The notes: generated by a model not told the origin, from the letters alone. A stretch of DNA of 64,000 nucleotides from Alkalilimnicola ehrlichii (GCF_003399765.1 NZ_NFZV01000010.1:1-64000), one strand, 5' to 3'. Counted from the first letter of the stretch, positions 38,970-49,587 are shown. Numbers and translations: made by a program.

Positions 38970-39743
38970 TTACTGCACTAGCGGCGACTCCGCACCCTCG
39001 ATCTCTATCCCTTCAATCCGCGCGCGACCGGCAAGCACCTGCACATACTGCATTAAACCGCGGCGGTAGACGCTTTCACGCAGATAATCGGCAATGAGCG
39101 GTCGCGCCTGCTCGAAGGTGTAGGGCTCGCCGCCCGCCCGCGCTTCGAGATAGACCACGTGATAACCATAGCGTGTCTCGATCGGCCCCGGCGCGATCTC
39201 GCCTACCGTTAGTCGCGCAAGTGCCCGCTCGAACTCCGGCACGGTACGACCGGAGGCTATCGTTCCCATCTGCCCTCCCTGCTCCCGCGAAGGGCAATCG
39301 GAGTAGCGAGCGGCAAACTCGGCAAATCGGCCAATGTCGCCGTCAAGCTCGCGAATCAGGTCACGCGCCTTACGGTCAGCCGCCTCCCGGGCCAGCGGCT
39401 CCTCGGGCACCATCAGCAAAATGTGCGAAACCGTGTGCAACAAAGGCGAGCGCAGCGTGTCGCGGTTTTTCTCGAAATAACGGCGACAGCTGGTTTCGTC
39501 CGGCTCCGGCACGTAAACCTCCTGTTCTATGAGCTGGCGGATCAGCGCCTCATCCTCGGGTTCGCCCGGTTCGGGCTCGGGGCGGATGCCTAGACGCGCA
39601 GCCTCCTGTAACATGAGTTCGCGGATAACCAGTGCTCGTGCCGCCGCCTCGCGCGCGTCGGCGACCGAAGAGGCTGGGTGGTATTGCGTTTCCAGGTTGA
39701 TTGCAGCCTCGGTAATAGGTGTGCCGTTCACCGCAACGTGCAT
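38970..39743 (-). CDS. PpiC-type (parvulin) peptidyl-prolyl isomerase of the nar operon
   Basis: About 257 aa from MHVAVNGTPI (GGGAGG upstream; an in-frame ATG 15 bases earlier is weaker). The parvulin domain spans about residues 105-215: TVSHILLMVPEEP, FAARYSDCPSREQGGQMGTIASGRTVPEFERAL and ETRYGYHVVYLEARAGG. No clear signal peptide, so it may act in the cytoplasm, as NifM-like parvulins do. A ppiC homologue is a regular last gene of narGHJI operons in many proteobacteria and is thought to help fold the reductase. It follows narI by 21 bases. Confidence 0.88.
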   Translation of the reverse strand: MHVAVNGTPITEAAINLETQYHPASSVADAREAAARALVIRELMLQEAARLGIRPEPEPGEPEDEALIRQLIEQEVYVPEPDETSCRRYFEKNRDTLRSPLLHTVSHILLMVPEEPLAREAADRKARDLIRELDGDIGRFAEFAARYSDCPSREQGGQMGTIASGRTVPEFERALARLTVGEIAPGPIETRYGYHVVYLEARAGGEPYTFEQARPLIADYLRESVYRRGLMQYVQVLAGRARIEGIEIEGAESPLVQ

Positions 39744-39764
39744 TGCGACCTCCCTCAATCTCGG

Positions 39765-40445
39765 TTATCGGCTTCGGACCACTTGGTAGTTACGGCGTAG
39801 GTAAACCCAGGGCCAGCTCCAGATATGCACCAGGCGGCTGAACGGGAACGCCGCAAACATGACGAGCCCTAGCGCGATATGCAACTTATAGGAGGAAGGC
39901 ACTTCGACTAGATGCATCCACGCCCCGCCCTGAAAAGAGACGATTCCACGCGCCCAGGCAACCAACTCGGTCATTACCAGGCCGTCCATGTGGTGGCGAG
40001 AAACATAGATGGTGAACAGTCCAGTGAGCAACTGACCGAATATCAACAACAGAATGAAATTATCCATGGGCGCGCTATTGGCCTGAACGGCCGGCACCGT
40101 AAAGCGGCGCCACAGCAATATTACCAACCCGGCCAGGCAGATTACGCCGAAAATCCCACCGGCGACCATTGCGAAGACCTGCTTCGCTGCCGGCGTTACC
40201 CCGATTGCGTAAAAAAACGCAGGAGGGGTAAGCAGGCCGAACAGGTGGCCGAAGAACAGTGCCAGGATGCCGATGTGAAAAAGTAGGTTACCGACCCGAT
40301 AGGTGCGTGTATTGTGCAGCATCTGGCTCGACATGGTGCGCCACGTGTACTGACCACGCTCGTAGCGCAGGATGCTGCCAAGGATGAAAATGGTACCCGC
40401 TAGATACGGGCCGACGCCAAAAATGAGCTGGTGAAGGTATTCCAT
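39765..40445 (-). CDS. narI: Respiratory nitrate reductase gamma subunit
   Basis: 226 aa diheme b-type cytochrome in the inner membrane. It oxidises quinol on the periplasmic side and passes electrons to NarH. Five hydrophobic segments are visible. Heme-ligand histidines lie in LLFHIGILALFFGHLFGL, SRHHMDGLVMTELVAW and SYKLHIALGLVMFAAFPFSRLVHIWS. The N-terminus MEYLHQLIFGVGPYLAGTIFI is typical. It starts 12 bases after narJ. Confidence 0.96.
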   Translation of the reverse strand: MEYLHQLIFGVGPYLAGTIFILGSILRYERGQYTWRTMSSQMLHNTRTYRVGNLLFHIGILALFFGHLFGLLTPPAFFYAIGVTPAAKQVFAMVAGGIFGVICLAGLVILLWRRFTVPAVQANSAPMDNFILLLIFGQLLTGLFTIYVSRHHMDGLVMTELVAWARGIVSFQGGAWMHLVEVPSSYKLHIALGLVMFAAFPFSRLVHIWSWPWVYLRRNYQVVRSR

Positions 40446-40457
40446 GGCCCTGCTCCT

Positions 40458-41177
40458 TTAGGTGTTTGACCCCTGCGCCGGGACCTTCCGGCGCATGCCC
40501 ACGTCCCACTGCACCGGCTGTACGTCCGCTCCGCCCCCCTTGCTGGAGCTTGCCAGCGCCGATTCCTGGGTGAAGCTCACCGCTTCCTCCTCCCAGATCT
40601 TGTCCATATTAACGATCGCCTCGTCCGGACCTTCCTCGGCCACTTGGCGGTGCAACTCCGCACGCTCCTCCGCCGAGATGCCAACGAAAGCCTCCAGCGC
40701 CTCCAGCAACACCGCGTAACGGCTGTCGCGCTCGCGTAGTCGCGCAGCTACCAAAGTGACGACCGGAATTGCCTCGCCAAGCATTTCGCGCGCCTCCATA
40801 ACCGAGCGCTCGGCGAGAAATTCGAGCACCAGCGGCAGGTAATCGGGCAGCTCGCGGGCGTCGAGTTCGAAGCCGCAATCCTGGTAGTGAGTCATCAACT
40901 GCACCATCGCCGGCCCCCGCTCGCGCGATTCGCCGTGGGTATGCTCAAAGATATGCAGCGAGAGTTTGCGGCCGCGATCGAACAGCTCGACGTAGCGCTC
41001 CTGCGCTCTTATCAGATCCAGCGCCATTAGCTCTTCGATAAAGCTCCGCACCTCATGTTGGGCCGCCTCGGGTAACAGCCGCTCCCGTTCAAGTACGGAA
41101 CGCATCTCCGGCAGCGCCTCATGAATCTCCGCCGTCGGATAACGCAGCAACAGCGAAAGCACCTTGAACGTCAGCAT
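40458..41177 (-). CDS. narJ: Nitrate reductase molybdenum cofactor assembly chaperone
   Basis: 239 aa cytoplasmic chaperone (TorD/NarJ family) that holds apo-NarGH until Mo-bisMGD is inserted. MLTFKVLSLLLRYPTAEIHEALPEM is the family N-terminus, and YVELFDRGRKLSLHIFEHTHGESRERGPAMVQLMTHYQDCGFELDARELPDYLPLVLEFLA (read in parts) is the diagnostic core. It lies 11 bases after narH. Confidence 0.96.
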   Translation of the reverse strand: MLTFKVLSLLLRYPTAEIHEALPEMRSVLERERLLPEAAQHEVRSFIEELMALDLIRAQERYVELFDRGRKLSLHIFEHTHGESRERGPAMVQLMTHYQDCGFELDARELPDYLPLVLEFLAERSVMEAREMLGEAIPVVTLVAARLRERDSRYAVLLEALEAFVGISAEERAELHRQVAEEGPDEAIVNMDKIWEEEAVSFTQESALASSSKGGGADVQPVQWDVGMRRKVPAQGSNT

Positions 41178-41188
41178 ATAGGGCCTCC

Positions 41189-42747
41189 TTAGGTCCGGTC
41201 CCGGGGCGAGCGCTCGACCCGAATCGGGAAGTACTTACGTACCGAGGTAGGTTTACCGCCGAACACGTCCGGGTCGTCGGTTGCGCCGCCGCAGCCTTGA
41301 CCAAAGGTGAAGCCGCAGCCGCCACGTTCGGTGATAGCGTCGTAGATGTCGGAGGCGTACTCGCGCTGGTTGGTTGGGATAACAAAACGGTCTTCGAAGT
41401 CGGCAAGCGCCATGTAGCGGTACATCTCTTCTACTTGTGCCTGGGTGAGCTCCACCCGTTCGAGCACTTCGGTATTGATCCGCCCTTCGACGTGCTTATC
41501 GCGCATGTATGCGCGCATGGCGATCATGCGCTTGAGTGCCCTTACGATGGGCTCCTCCTTGCCGGCTGTGAGCATGTTGGCAAGATAACGCATGGGGATA
41601 CGCAGCGACTCGACATCGGGGAAAATCCCGTTGTTGCCGATTTTGCCGGCATCGGCAGCGGCCTGAATGGGTGAGAGCGGCGGCACGTACCAGACCATCG
41701 GCAAGGTTCGGTATTCCGGGTGCAGCGGAAAGGCGACCCGCCACTCTTTAGCCATCTTGTACACCGGCGAGCGCTGCGCGCCCTCGATCCAGTTCTCGGG
41801 AATACCCTGGCGCCGCGCTTCGGCGATCACCTCCGGGTCGTAGGGGTCGAGGAAGCAATCCAGCTGCGCTTCGTAGAGATCCTGCTCGTCGGCCACACTG
41901 GCAGCTGTCTCGATCCGATCGGCATCGTAGAGCAGGACGCTGAGATAGCGGATGCGACCCACGCAGGTTTCGGAGCAGACGGTCGGATGTCCCACCTCGA
42001 TGCGCGGATAGCAGAAGATGCACTTCTCCGATTTGCCCGACTTCCAGTTGTAATAGATCTTCTTGTAAGGACAGCCGGTAACGCACATACGCCAGCCGCG
42101 ACACATTTCTTGGTCGATCAGGACGATACCGTCCTCCTCGCGCTTATAAAGCGCGCCGGAGGGGCACGAGGCGACACAGGAGGGGTTGAGGCAGTGCTCG
42201 CACAACCGCGGCAAATACATCATGAAAGTATTTTCGAACTGCCCGTAGATTTCCTTTTGTACCCCCTCGAAGTTGTAATCCTTCGCGCGTTTCTCGAACT
42301 CGCCGCCGAGGATCTCCTCCCAGTTCGGGCCCCACTCGACCTTATCGAGCAACTTCCCGTGCAGCAGCGAATAGGGCCGCGCTTGCGGCATAGTCTTACA
42401 CTCGGGGGCGGACTGTAGGCTTCCATAATCGTAGTCCCAGGGCTCATAGTAATCCTGGATGGAAGGCATATCCGGGTTGGAGAACAGATTGCCGATCACT
42501 CGCCACTTGCCTCCCAGACGCGGGCGAATCTTGCCGCTCTCTAATCGCACCCAACCGCCGCGCAGCGCTGCTGGTTCTCCCAGTCCTTGGGGTAGCCGAT
42601 TCCGGGCTTGGTCTCGACGTTGTTGTACCAGGCGTATTCCATGCCTTCGCGGCTTGTCCAAACGTTTTTACACGTGATCGAACAGGTGTGACAGCCGATG
42701 CATTTGTCCAAGTTGAGGACTTTGCCGATCTGTGCGCGAATCCTCAT
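41189..42747 (-). CDS. narH: Respiratory nitrate reductase beta subunit, frame broken near the N-terminus
   Basis: Iron-sulfur electron-transfer subunit between NarI and NarG. It starts at the ATG at 42745-42747 (overlapping narG by ATGA) with MRIRAQIGKVLNLDKCIGCHTCSITCKNVWTSREG. Near 42564 one G is missing in CAGCGCTGCGCGG; restoring it gives QRWRGGWVRLESG and a continuous product of about 519 aa. The later cysteine clusters CEHCLNPSCVASCPSG, CRGWRMCVTGCPYKK and CIFCYPR...CVGRIRY match NarH, including the Trp in place of one Cys that makes a [3Fe-4S] cluster. As written the first cluster is separated from the rest. Confidence 0.94.
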
Positions 42748-45700
42748 TGCTCGCCCTCCAGTTTCTTCAGGATGTGCTGAGGGGCGCTACCCAGCCAGTC
42801 GACCTTGTCCATGCGGCGGACGAGGATAAATTCGTCGCGGTTGGAGCCTACGGTTCCGTAGTAATTAAAACCCCAACTGAGCTGAGCGTAGCCGCCAATC
42901 ATATGGGTCGGTTTGAGCACGGTACGGGTGACGGAGTTGTGAATGCCGCCACGCCGGCCGGTCATCTCGGACCCGGGTGTATGCACCAGCTTTTCCTGCG
43001 CGTGGTACATCATCGCCACCCCTTCCGGAATGCGCTGCGAAACGACCGCGCGAGCAGTGATCGCGCCATTGACGTTGTATGCCTCAATCCAATCGTTGTC
43101 CTCGATCTGCGCCCGCTTGGCGTCGGCCTCGCTGATCCAGATAATCGGGCCGCCACGCGAGAGCGTGAGCATGATGAGATTGTCGGTGTAGGTGGAGTGA
43201 ATCCCCCACTTCTGGTGCGGAGTCAGAAAATTAAGCGTGATTTCAGGATTGCCGTTGGGATGGTGCCCCTTTATCGGTGCGATAGTTTTGGTATCCACCG
43301 GCGGTTTATAGACACATAACTCCTCGCCGAAGCCGCGCATCCATGGATGATCCTGGTAGAACTGCTGGCGCCCGCTTAAGGTGCGCCAGGGAATTAGCTC
43401 ATGAACGTTCGTGTAGCCGGCGTTGTAAGAGACGTGCTCGGATTCGAGCCCGCTCCAGGTCGGCGAGGAAATGATCTTGCGCGGCTGTGCCACCAAGTCG
43501 CGGAAGCGGATTTTCTCCTCTTCCTTGGGCAGCGCGAGGTGGGCGTGATCGCGGCCGGTGATCTTCGACAACGCTTTCCAAGCCTTCACCGCCACTTCGC
43601 CGTTGGTTTCGGGGGCGAGCATTAGAATCGTCTCGCAAGCATCGATGGGGGTGTCTATCCGCGGCCGCCCATGCCCTACCCCTTCGGTATCGACCGTACG
43701 GTTGAGCTGGCCGAGCTTGTGCACCTCCTCCTCGGTGTTCCAGGTAATCCCCTTGCCGCCGTTGCCGAGCTTGTCGAGCAGCGGACCTAGAGAGCTGAAC
43801 TTACGGAACGTGTTGGGATAGTCGCGCTCGACTACCGCTAGCGTAGGCATGGTCTTGCCGGGAATAGGCTCGCACTCGCCTTTCTTCCACTCCTTTACTT
43901 CCAGCGCTTGTGCAAGCTCGGCGGGCGAATCGTGCAGGATCGGCAGCGTGACGATGTCTTTTTCCACGCCCAAGTGACCCACGGCCAACTCGGAGAACTT
44001 GCGTGCGACGCCTTTGTAGATATCCCAGTCGGAACGGGATTCCCAGGCGGGATCCACCGCCTTGGAGAGCGGATGGATGAACGGGTGCATATCGGATGTG
44101 TTGAGATCGTCCTTTTCGTACCAGGTCGCAGTCGGCAGAACGATATCGGAGTACATACAGGTGGTGGACATCCGAAAATCCAGCGTCACCATCAAATCCA
44201 GTTTGCCCTCCACCGGCTTGTCTCGCCAGCGCACCTCCTCGGGCTTAACCGCCGCCTCGTCCTTACCCAGATCGAGCCCGAGTACGCCATGCTGACTTTC
44301 CGCACCCATGAAGTATTTAAGAAAGTATTCATGTCCTTTACCCGAGGCGCCCAACAGGTTGGAGCGCCAGATGAACATGTTGCGGGGGTAGTTGTTCGGG
44401 CCGTCCGGATCCTCGCTGGCAAACTGTAGACTGCCGTCCTTGAGGCTTTGCACCACATAGTCCTTCGGGTCCATACCCGCGGCCTCGGCCTCGCGACAAA
44501 TCTCTAACGGGTTGCGCGATAGCTGCGGAGCGCTGGGCAGCCAGCCCATGCGTTCGGCGCGAACGTTATAGTCGAGCAAACTGCCGGGGAAATCCTTGGG
44601 GTCCGCCAACGGCGAGAGGATTTCCTGTACCTGTAGCTTTTCGTAGCGCCACTGGTTGGTATGGAGGTAAAAGAACGAAGTCGAGTTCATTTGCCGCGGC
44701 GGCCGCGCCCAGTCAAGCGCAAAGGCAAGCGGCAGCCAGCCGGTCTGCGGCCGCAGCTTCTCCTGGCCGACGTAGTGAGCCCAGCCTCCGCCGCTCTGAC
44801 CGACGCAGCCGCACATCATCAGCATGTTGATGACGCCGCGGTAGTTCATATCCATGTGATACCAGTGATTCATGGACGCGCCGATGATGACCATCGACTT
44901 GCCATGGGTCTTATGCGCGTTCTCGGCGAACTGCCGTGCCACCGTAATCACCCGATCTCGCGGCACTCCCGTAATACGCTCCTGCCAAGCCGGCGTGTAG
45001 GGAATGTCGTCGTCGAAACTAGCCGCAACGTTAGCTCCGCCGAGGCCGCGATCCAACCCGTAGTTAGCACACTGAAGGTCGAAAACAGTGGCAACGAGTG
45101 CTTCCTCGCCGTTGGCAAGCGTAAGCTTACGTACCGGGACGTTACGCTCAAGAATCTCCTCATGGTCAGTATGCAACCAGTGCTGGCTGGCCTGGCGACC
45201 GCCGCCGAAGTACGGGAACGCAACTGCAACCACGTCATCGCGACTGTCGATCAACGATAGCTGCAACTTAACCTCGCTACCGTCACGGGCGTCCTTAGAT
45301 TCGAGGTTCCACTTGCCCACGCCTTGTTGCTCCTCGCCCCAGCGGAAGCCTATGCTGCCCTGAGGCAGCACGATACGCTCGCCACCCTCCTCCACAGCCA
45401 CCGTCTTCCACTCGGGATTGTTCTTCTGCGCCAGTGCATCGGCGAAGTCGCTTGCCCGCAGATAGCGCCCTGGTATCAGCCGGCCGTTGCGACGCTCCAG
45501 TCGGACCAGCATGGGCATATCCGTGTAGCGTCGGACGTAATCGTCGAAGTAGTCGCTGACGCCATCAAGGTGCCACTCGCGCAGAATCACGTGCCCCATC
45601 GCCATCGCCAGTGCCGCATCGGTACCCTGTTTGGGGTGCAGCCAGATGTCGGCGAATTTAGTGACTTCGGCATAATCCGGCGTAACCACCACCGTCTTGG

Positions 45701-46526
45701 TGCCGCGATAGCGCACCTCAGTCATAAAGTGCGCGTCGGGCGTGCGGGTTTGTGGGACGTTCGAGCCCCACATCATGATGTAGGTGGAGTTGTACCAGTC
45801 GGCCGCCTCGGGCACGTCGGTCTGTTCTCCCCAAACCTGGGGCGAACTTGGCGGCAGATCGCAGTACCAGTCGTAGAAGCTCAGGCAGGTGCCGCCGAGC
45901 AGGGAAAGATATCGCGTTCCGGCGGCATAGGAGATCATCGACATCGCCGGAATCGGCGAAAAACCGGCGACACGGTCGGGGCCGTATTTTTTCACCGTGT
46001 AGACGTTGGCGGCGGCGATTAACTCGTTCGCCTCCTCCCAGTCGGCACGGACAAAGCCCCCCATACCGCGTTTGCTCTTGTACTCCTTCGCTTGGGCCGG
46101 GTCCTCGACGATGGCGCCCCACGCGGCGACCGGATCTTTGTGCTTTGCCTTAGCCTTACGCCAGAGGTCCAGTAGCCGCCCTCGAATCATCGGGTACTTC
46201 ACCCGGTTGGCACTGTAAAGGTACCAAGAGTAGCTGGCGCCGCGCGGGCAGCCGCGCGGCTCGTGGTTGGGCATATCCGGCCGCGTCCGCGGGTAGTCGG
46301 TTTGTTGTACTTCCCAAGTGACCAGACCGTTCTTGACGTAAATCTTCCAGCTACACGAACCCGTGCAGTTCACGCCGTGGGTCGAGCGCACGACTTTATC
46401 GTGCTGCCAGCGCTGCCGATAGGCGTCCTCCCAGCGGCGATCGTCAGTGGTCAGCACGCCGTGATCGCCCGCAAACGCGGTCTGCTCCCGCTTAAAGTAG
46501 GTTAGACGCTTGAGAATCTGACTCAT
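42744..46526 (-). CDS. narG: Respiratory nitrate reductase alpha subunit
   Basis: 1260 aa catalytic subunit of membrane-bound, cytoplasm-facing nitrate reductase, with Mo-bisMGD and the FS0 cluster. It reduces nitrate to nitrite with quinol electrons during anaerobic respiration. STHGVNCTGSCSWKIYVKNG near residue 49 holds the His-Cys-rich FS0 ligands. GCPRGASYSWYLYSANRVKYP, YNSTYIMMWGSNVPQTRTPDAHF (with the Mo-site region) and GGWAHYVGQEKLRPQTGW are all NarG-specific. No Tat signal, as expected for the NarG type. It is the first gene of the narGHJI block, behind two NarK transporters. Confidence 0.98.
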   Translation of the reverse strand: MSQILKRLTYFKREQTAFAGDHGVLTTDDRRWEDAYRQRWQHDKVVRSTHGVNCTGSCSWKIYVKNGLVTWEVQQTDYPRTRPDMPNHEPRGCPRGASYSWYLYSANRVKYPMIRGRLLDLWRKAKAKHKDPVAAWGAIVEDPAQAKEYKSKRGMGGFVRADWEEANELIAAANVYTVKKYGPDRVAGFSPIPAMSMISYAAGTRYLSLLGGTCLSFYDWYCDLPPSSPQVWGEQTDVPEAADWYNSTYIMMWGSNVPQTRTPDAHFMTEVRYRGTKTVVVTPDYAEVTKFADIWLHPKQGTDAALAMAMGHVILREWHLDGVSDYFDDYVRRYTDMPMLVRLERRNGRLIPGRYLRASDFADALAQKNNPEWKTVAVEEGGERIVLPQGSIGFRWGEEQQGVGKWNLESKDARDGSEVKLQLSLIDSRDDVVAVAFPYFGGGRQASQHWLHTDHEEILERNVPVRKLTLANGEEALVATVFDLQCANYGLDRGLGGANVAASFDDDIPYTPAWQERITGVPRDRVITVARQFAENAHKTHGKSMVIIGASMNHWYHMDMNYRGVINMLMMCGCVGQSGGGWAHYVGQEKLRPQTGWLPLAFALDWARPPRQMNSTSFFYLHTNQWRYEKLQVQEILSPLADPKDFPGSLLDYNVRAERMGWLPSAPQLSRNPLEICREAEAAGMDPKDYVVQSLKDGSLQFASEDPDGPNNYPRNMFIWRSNLLGASGKGHEYFLKYFMGAESQHGVLGLDLGKDEAAVKPEEVRWRDKPVEGKLDLMVTLDFRMSTTCMYSDIVLPTATWYEKDDLNTSDMHPFIHPLSKAVDPAWESRSDWDIYKGVARKFSELAVGHLGVEKDIVTLPILHDSPAELAQALEVKEWKKGECEPIPGKTMPTLAVVERDYPNTFRKFSSLGPLLDKLGNGGKGITWNTEEEVHKLGQLNRTVDTEGVGHGRPRIDTPIDACETILMLAPETNGEVAVKAWKALSKITGRDHAHLALPKEEEKIRFRDLVAQPRKIISSPTWSGLESEHVSYNAGYTNVHELIPWRTLSGRQQFYQDHPWMRGFGEELCVYKPPVDTKTIAPIKGHHPNGNPEITLNFLTPHQKWGIHSTYTDNLIMLTLSRGGPIIWISEADAKRAQIEDNDWIEAYNVNGAITARAVVSQRIPEGVAMMYHAQEKLVHTPGSEMTGRRGGIHNSVTRTVLKPTHMIGGYAQLSWGFNYYGTVGSNRDEFILVRRMDKVDWLGSAPQHILKKLEGEQ

Positions 46527-46580
46527 GTCGCTCCCCTTTTGGCTGGTCTGTCTCGGCGCGGCGCGCCGTTGCTGCGCGGC

Positions 46581-47977
46581 TTAACAGGGCGCCTCTGCGT
46601 TGCGCCGAGCGTAGTACCACCACGTCAAGGCGATGCAGGAGGCGTAAAAGGCAATAAAAACCCACAGCGCACCGGCTGGTGCTCCCGTTAAGCTGATGGA
46701 AATGCCGTAGCTGCTGGGAATAAAAAACCACCGTAGGCCCCTATGGCCGAGGTAAAACCAAGCACCGCGGCAGCTTCTCGGTTAGCATCCGCCAAGGCCT
46801 GTCGTTCGGCCTCCGGTCCGCGACCGGCCGCCGCTTTCTGGTGTTGATTAACGAAAATCACCGGGATCATGCGGAACGTCGAACCGTTACCGACCCCCGT
46901 TGTGACGAAAAGCAGCATGAACATCGCGAAGAAGCCCCAAAAACTCCCCGCCCCGCTTTCGCTGGGCAGGAAGAAGATCACGCCGGCGGCGGCCAACGCC
47001 ATCACCAGAAAATTCCATAGCGTCACCTGTGCACCGCCGCTCTTGTCAGCGAGCCAACCGCCGAGGGGGCGAACGAGCGCTCCGACCAACGGGCCGAGAA
47101 ATGCATAGGCAGTGGGATCGACAGCGTCAAACTGGCTGTCGATGAGCAGCGGGAAGCCTGCGGAGTAACCGATGAAAGAGCCGAACGTGCCGATGTAAAG
47201 CCAGCACATCAGCCAATTATGTTTGCGTCGGAAGATCACCGCCTGGTCGCGGAAAGAGGCGCGAGCATTGGCGATGTCATTCATGCCGAACCAAGCGAGC
47301 AAAGTGCAGAGGATAAGAAACGGTACCCAAACGAATCCGGCATTCTGCAACCAAAGCGGCCGCTGAGGATCGCCGTCGACATACAGCGGGGCGCCGCCCA
47401 ACATGCCGAACACGCCGGCAGTGATTACCAACGGCACCACGAACTGCACCGTAGAGACACCGAGGTTGCCCAAGCCCGCGTTCAATCCCAGCGCGGTCCC
47501 TTTCTCACGCTTGGGATAGAAAAACGAGATATTGCTCATGCTCGAAGCGAAATTGCCGCCGCCCAGGCCGCACAGGATCGCCAGTACAACCATAACCCAG
47601 TAGGGAGTTTCCGGATGCTGGGTGGCGAAGCCGATGCCAAGCGCTGGGATGAGCAGCGAGGCAGTGGAAATCGCCGTCCAACGGCGCCCGCCAAAGATCG
47701 GCACCATAAAGGAATAGAAAATGCGCAGGGTCGCCCCGGATAGGGCCGGCAGCGAGGCTAGCCAAAATAATTGATTTGTGGTGTAGGGGAAACCGACGGC
47801 AGGCAGCGTAACGACCACCACGCTCCACACCATCCACACCGCGAAAGCAAGCAGCAGACACGGAATAGAAATCCACAAATTGCGTCGGGCAATCGTGCTC
47901 CCACCGCTTTCCCATTGACTAGAATCCTCCGGATTCCAGTCAATTAGTACTTGACCGCCTCGAGCACGTGTATCCAT
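46581..47977 (-). CDS. narK2: Nitrate/nitrite transporter NarK-type (second copy), frame broken near the C-terminus
   Basis: MFS transporter with twelve membrane segments. I start it at the ATG at 47977 (MDTRARGGQVLIDWNPEDSS), which has AGAAAGG upstream, rather than at an in-frame start inside the hairpin at 48090-48139. GNFASSMSNISFFYPKREKGTALGLNAGLGNLGVS and GVGNGSTFRMIP are the two nitrate-signature regions. A run of six A at 46722-46727 breaks the frame after GAYGGF; one more base gives FIPSSYGISISLTG and a normal last helix ending at 46581. About 465 aa restored. With narK1 it forms the pair often found ahead of narGHJI; one is usually a nitrate/proton symporter and the other a nitrate/nitrite antiporter. 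Confidence 0.9.
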
Positions 47978-48089
47978 GCGAACAACCTTTCTTGATTCTT
48001 TTCCGGGGGCCCTACCCATGCGTGGGTTGTCATCACAAACATGGGGAGGTGGCATAGCCATAACAAGAGCCTGTTGTATCAATAGCTCA

Positions 48090-48139
48090 GGTGGCGGATG
48101 TTCTCCTACTCTAGTCAGCGTAGGAGAACATCCGCCACC
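48090..48139 (-). repeat. Perfect 20-bp inverted repeat between narK1 and narK2
   Basis: Left arm GGTGGCGGATGTTCTCCTAC (48090-48109), 10-base loop, exact complement at 48120-48139. It begins 25 bases after the narK1 stop on the transcribed strand and has no T-tract. It probably forms a very stable mRNA hairpin that protects or separates the narK1 message. Confidence 0.9.
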
Positions 48140-48163
48140 GGGCAAGGTGCGGTTACCTCCAGG

Positions 48164-49411
48164 TTATTTCTCGTGTTCGGGTTGGAGTACGTCGGCACGG
48201 CGTACTTCGGTGAAATACATCCAGACCAAAGAGACCGTTGTCACTCCATACAACAGCATAAAGATCGACGAGTTGATTCCGCTGAAATCGACCAAGGCGC
48301 CGAACATAATCGGCAATAGAAAACCGCCCAAACCGCCGACGAGGCCGACAATACCCGACACCACGCCGATATTGGCGGGAAACTCGTTGGCGATGTATTT
48401 AAACACCGAGGCTTTGCCAAACCCCCAGGCGATACCGACGACAAACAGTAGCGCAGTGAATACCCAGGTGTTTAAGCCTAGGGCAAACGAGATGGTGCCA
48501 CCATTGGCAGTCTGCACGGTAAACTCGCTCTGCGGGTAGGACAGGATAAACAGGCATATCCACGAGACCCACATGACCCACCACGTCACGGAATGAGCGC
48601 CGTAGCGATCGGACAGCCAACCGCCGAGTGCGCGAATCACGCCCGATGGCAGCACAAAGATAGTCGCGATCAATGCTGCCGTTTGAATGCCAAAGCCATA
48701 TTCGCTGATGTAGTACTGGGTTATCCACAAGCTAAGCCCGACGTAGCCGCCGAACACGATCGAGTAGTACTGACAATAGCGCCAGACCCGCGGGTCTTTA
48801 AGCACCGTGAGCTGCTCGCGGACCGTCACGTTCGTACTGACCAAATGGCTCCGATCGGTATAGGTAAAGAGCCAGAATAGGATGGCCATCGCCAGCATGG
48901 CGACTGCGTATACTTGCGGCACGACCTGCCAGCCGTACGCCACGAGCAACGAAGGGGCAATGAACTTAGTGAGCGCCGCACCGCCATTGCCCGCACCGAA
49001 GATGCCCATAGCAAGACCCTGACGCTCCTTTGGGAACCAGCGGGCCGTGTAGGCAATACCCACCGAAAACGCCCCGCCGGCCGCGCCGACGAACAGACCC
49101 AGCACGAGGAATTGCCAGTATTGGGTGGCTACTGAAATCAGCCAGATTGGGATCACCGTGGATAGCAGTAGAACCACGAGAACGATGCGGCCACCAAAAC
49201 GGTCGGTGAGCATACCCAGCGGAAGGCGTACCAGGGAGCCAGTGAGAACCGGAGTCGCGGTGAGCAAACCGAACTGGGTCTGGGATAGTCCAAGCTCGGT
49301 CCGTATAGGAATCCCGATGATAGAGAACATTACCCACACAGCGAAGCATAGGGTAAAGGCAGCGGTGCTCGCCGTCAGTACCGAGATCTGCTTAAATTGC
49401 TGGCTAGCCAC
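48164..49411 (-). CDS. narK1: Nitrate/nitrite transporter NarK-type (first copy)
   Basis: 415 aa MFS protein with twelve hydrophobic segments. The N-terminal half has ELGLSQTQFGLLTATPVLTGSLVRLPLGMLTDRFGGR, and GAAGGAFSVGIAYTARWFPKERQGLAMGIFGAGNGGAA (read in parts) is the first nitrate signature. The second signature appears as GIAWGFGKASVFKYIANEFPANIGVVSG. It belongs to the NarK1/NasA-like branch, distinct from the partner at 46581, and is the first gene of the nar block as transcribed. Intact. Confidence 0.93.
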   Translation of the reverse strand: MASQQFKQISVLTASTAAFTLCFAVWVMFSIIGIPIRTELGLSQTQFGLLTATPVLTGSLVRLPLGMLTDRFGGRIVLVVLLLSTVIPIWLISVATQYWQFLVLGLFVGAAGGAFSVGIAYTARWFPKERQGLAMGIFGAGNGGAALTKFIAPSLLVAYGWQVVPQVYAVAMLAMAILFWLFTYTDRSHLVSTNVTVREQLTVLKDPRVWRYCQYYSIVFGGYVGLSLWITQYYISEYGFGIQTAALIATIFVLPSGVIRALGGWLSDRYGAHSVTWWVMWVSWICLFILSYPQSEFTVQTANGGTISFALGLNTWVFTALLFVVGIAWGFGKASVFKYIANEFPANIGVVSGIVGLVGGLGGFLLPIMFGALVDFSGINSSIFMLLYGVTTVSLVWMYFTEVRRADVLQPEHEK

Positions 49412-49587
49412 AGAGTCCCTCCTGTTTCATCTGTAGATCATAACTATTGTCGAGAAGAAGAAATGCCATGGCTATAAGCCTTGTGGTCGTATGAGATAGC
49501 GCGGCGTCGTCCCAACACTACCCGAGTGCCGCCGTACCGGCAGCCGTCCCCTAGTTCGGGCGCAAGAAGCCGCTGTGAATCCCCGTA

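Noticed and set aside
42744-46526. Long open frames opposite narG and narH (for example 44661-45260 and 45324-46022, plus strand)
   Set aside because: They are shadows of strongly biased codon use in narG; their translations have no recognisable motifs.
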